Shown here piece by piece: positions 62,772 to 64,000 of a stretch of DNA of 64,000 nucleotides. The DNA is taken from assembly GCA_019634735.1 (NCBI GenBank), contig JAHCAT010000001.1:62001-126000 (forward strand), given 5' to 3'. Made by a program: the position numbers and the translations under genes. The stretch comes from Lysobacterales bacterium (lineage in GTDB: Bacteria > Pseudomonadota > Gammaproteobacteria > Xanthomonadales > UBA2363). Numbering within the stretch: the stretch's first letter is position 1; each line of letters begins with the position of its first letter. The notes beneath the pieces were generated by a model. It was given only the letters and a program-made list of their open reading frames with translations, had not been told where the DNA came from and ran no database searches.

Positions 62772-63188
62772 ATGAAGACCGTCGTCTCTCTGACTTTATT
62801 TTCACTTCTATTTGCAGCGCTATTTTTTCAGCTGCCAAGAATGCTTGTAAATCCGAGCGAGGGCCTTATGAGTAACATCCTCAACAAGGATGTCGTTTGG
62901 GGGCCATTGCGAAAAGCGAGAATAGGCTTGTACATTCATTTCGGCGCCAGCCCCGATGATTCCCCTTATGCCGGCAATTCTATCCTCGAAACCGCCGTGA
63001 TCTATAAAGACCAGTACTTTATTGAAAAGTATGCCGACATTTCAGAGGACAGCACTCTGGCGAAGAGCATGAGTATAGCCTGCGTCTCAAAAAACGAAGA
63101 GGCCATTTATGCGCTTCGAACTATTATATTGGAGAGAGGGATGGTCCCGGAGTGTCCATCGAGGGGGCTAGAATCATCATATCAATAA
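62772..63188 (+). CDS. putative immunity protein for the RHS tip
   Basis: 138 residues, 11 bp after the RHS stop, with GGTGGGA just upstream of the ATG at 62772. AT-rich like the tip. It has an N-terminal hydrophobic segment (TVVSLTLFSLLFAALFFQL), suggesting membrane anchoring, then a soluble domain (YKDQYFIEKYADISEDSTL, NEEAIYALRTIILERG). No family is recognised. An immunity role is inferred from position, size, shared composition and co-direction with the tip. Confidence 0.6.
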   Translation: MKTVVSLTLFSLLFAALFFQLPRMLVNPSEGLMSNILNKDVVWGPLRKARIGLYIHFGASPDDSPYAGNSILETAVIYKDQYFIEKYADISEDSTLAKSMSIACVSKNEEAIYALRTIILERGMVPECPSRGLESSYQ

Positions 63189-63316
63189 TCGCCCTTCCGA
63201 AACGCGCCGAACATTCGGGACTATGTCGCTCCGTGTGGATGACTTCCCAGAGCGTCCGTGGCATGGCGGGCAGGTACGCTGGGCCGGGTGGATCTAGTCT
63301 TGCCTCTATCTGGTCA

Positions 63317-63328
63317 GGTCTATAGACC
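63317..63328. repeat. perfect palindrome GGTCTATAGACC
   Basis: A 12-bp perfect palindrome in the gene-free stretch between the immunity gene and the IS66 remnant. Function unknown; possibly an insertion or recombination scar. Confidence 0.3.
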
Positions 63329-63452
63329 CATTGGGCCTGGTATGTGGTTGCCCTGGCGCGGGTGAAGTGAAGCCGATTGGACGTAAGCGTCCGCTGCCCA
63401 CCTTCCCCTTAATCTCAGGCTCCGGCAGGTTGTTCCGGTCTAACCGGGGTCG

Positions 63453-63647
63453 ATGGTAATGGTGCATGAAGATGCGTGGCGCTGGCGTTCGCATGTGCTG
63501 TCGCAGCAGATGAGCGGCCTGAGCCAGGCGGCGTACTGTCGGATTTGGCGGATTCCGCTGTATGTGTTCGTGGCCTGGCGTCGGCGCTGGTGGGCGGCGC
63601 AATTGGCGCCGCTCGAGCTGGTCCCGGTCAGCCCGAGGGACGGCTGA
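63453..63647 (+). pseudogene. IS66 TnpA-like protein
   Basis: 64 residues. WRSHVLSQQMSGLSQAAYCR and RIPLYVFVAWRRRW match the IS66 accessory protein TnpA, a small HTH protein (SGLSQAAYCRxxxLxxxxFxxWRRR). It is shorter than usual at the C-terminus (ELVPVSPRDG). The stop overlaps the TnpB ATG, as in intact IS66 elements. Confidence 0.65.
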
Positions 63648-63715
63648 TGCAGATCCCGACGCAGTGGTACCTGGCGGTGGCGCCGTGTCGAGCGAAACCC
63701 AGTCTCACGCATTAA
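63647..63715 (+). pseudogene. IS66 TnpB fragment
   Basis: 22 residues. MQIPTQWYLAVAP is the N-terminus of IS66 TnpB (normally continuing with a DMR motif), after which the reading changes to unrelated CRAKPSLTH and stops. The element is therefore broken after about 13 TnpB codons. Confidence 0.6.
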
Positions 63716-63745
63716 GGCGAAACCCACCTTTACGCACGTTGGGTT
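63692..63745 (+). repeat. two tandem 25-bp repeats (GCGAAACCCA units)
   Basis: GCGAAACCCA occurs at 63692-63701 and again at 63717-63726, each followed by a related CACGCATT or ACGCACGTT. Multiple short repeats of this kind occur at the ends of some insertion sequences, so this may be the end of a second, otherwise lost element. Confidence 0.4.
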
Positions 63746-63780
63746 GGGGCAAGGCCGGGCCCCGCTGTCGGTATCCGAAC

Positions 63781-64000
63781 AAGCATGCCGTGTGGGCCAA
63801 CCGGCGCAGTGCCCACCTGTACTTCCAGGGCCAGCCGGTCGGCCTGGTGCGCGATGGCGTGCTGTACTTCGTGCTGCCCGACCACCTGGGCCGCCCCGAG
63901 CTGCTCAGCGACGGTCAGGGTCAGATCGCCTGGCGCGCCCGGCTGCGCGCCTTCGACCGCCAGGTGCACCTGGACCGGATCGGCGGCTACGCCCTGGGTT
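63781..64000 (+). pseudogene. orphan RHS core fragment, continuing past the window
   Basis: 220 bp matching 61981-62200 of the RHS gene, in the same reading frame, with only six differences seen by eye (63781, 63793, 63794, 63810, 63816, 63915). Translation runs HAVWANRRSAHLYFQGQPVG and onward, open to the window end. It has no start codon or N-terminal part. It is a detached 3' core cassette of the type that carries an alternative tip in RHS loci. Confidence 0.85.

Larger units (their letters stand above)
63383..63715 (+). mobile_element. truncated IS66-family element
   Basis: The left end begins GTAAGCGTCCGCTGCCCA (63383 onward), resembling IS66-type inverted repeats that start GTAAGCG. 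It is followed 70 bp later by a TnpA-like ORF and then the first codons of a TnpB-like ORF that breaks off. No TnpC transposase and no right end are present. The break leads directly into two 25-bp direct repeats and a second RHS fragment. Confidence 0.65.

Overview
The window is a high-GC, densely packed chromosomal segment that reads like a Gammaproteobacterium of the Xanthomonadales/Lysobacterales. This placement is inferred from gene content and cannot be proved from the sequence alone. The indicators are: a dedicated proteobacterial sortase system, PA2928-, DUF6265- and UPF0149-type proteins, an ECF sigma factor divergent from a TPR-bearing Ser/Thr kinase, secreted proteins ending in an IFxDGFE-like motif, and a gidB-parA-parB cluster.

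Layout. 1-1380 is the 3' end of a secreted DUF3616-type protein, closed by a strong hairpin. A tRNA-Arg(CCG) follows at 1568-1644. Directly downstream lies a lower-GC two-gene island (1939-6173) encoding an OLD-family ATPase/TOPRIM nuclease and a UvrD-like helicase, the composition of Gabija-type anti-phage defence. 6466-12106 holds an acyltransferase/membrane-protein pair, a PA2928-family protein and a cNMP-binding/GGDEF protein. 12222-15371 carries a UPF0149 protein, xth, a threonine aldolase and a gamma-carbonic anhydrase. 15535-22585 carries the ECF factor and kinase pair, a LolA-like protein and a DUF2157/DUF4401/GDYxxLxY membrane operon. 22880-25099 is hemB-aroE-ykgJ on the minus strand. 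25686-28759 is a small SPFH protein, rsmG, parA and parB. 29311-40318 is mixed: Mpo1-like, PPC-domain protein, EamA transporter, Spy-like protein, LysR/methyltransferase pair, purC, cytochrome c, djlA, rpe and a sialidase-like protein.

40360-46169 is a complete dedicated sortase locus: class GN sortase, a small Arg/Pro-rich ORF and the VIT/VWA sortase target on the minus strand, with the PdsR/PdsS two-component pair divergent. trpE, a P-domain/FG-GAP secreted protein and an HTH/membrane pair follow. 50714-58338 is a nitrogen-storage cluster: isoaspartyl dipeptidase, cyanophycinase, cyanophycin synthetase, a Mur-ligase paralogue lacking the ATP-grasp half, and a Fic-domain protein. Synthesis, depolymerisation and dipeptide hydrolysis of cyanophycin are therefore all encoded together. 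The window ends in an RHS locus: a 1452-residue RHS protein with an AT-rich C-terminal tip, a putative immunity gene, an IS66 remnant, and a second near-identical piece of the RHS core (63781-64000), as expected for a tip-exchange locus.

Two genome-scale patterns stand out. At least ten genes carry a -10-like hexamer only 5-8 nt before the start codon, suggesting leaderless transcripts. A 160-bp structured repeat occurs in two intergenic places, with a third decayed copy beside the second.
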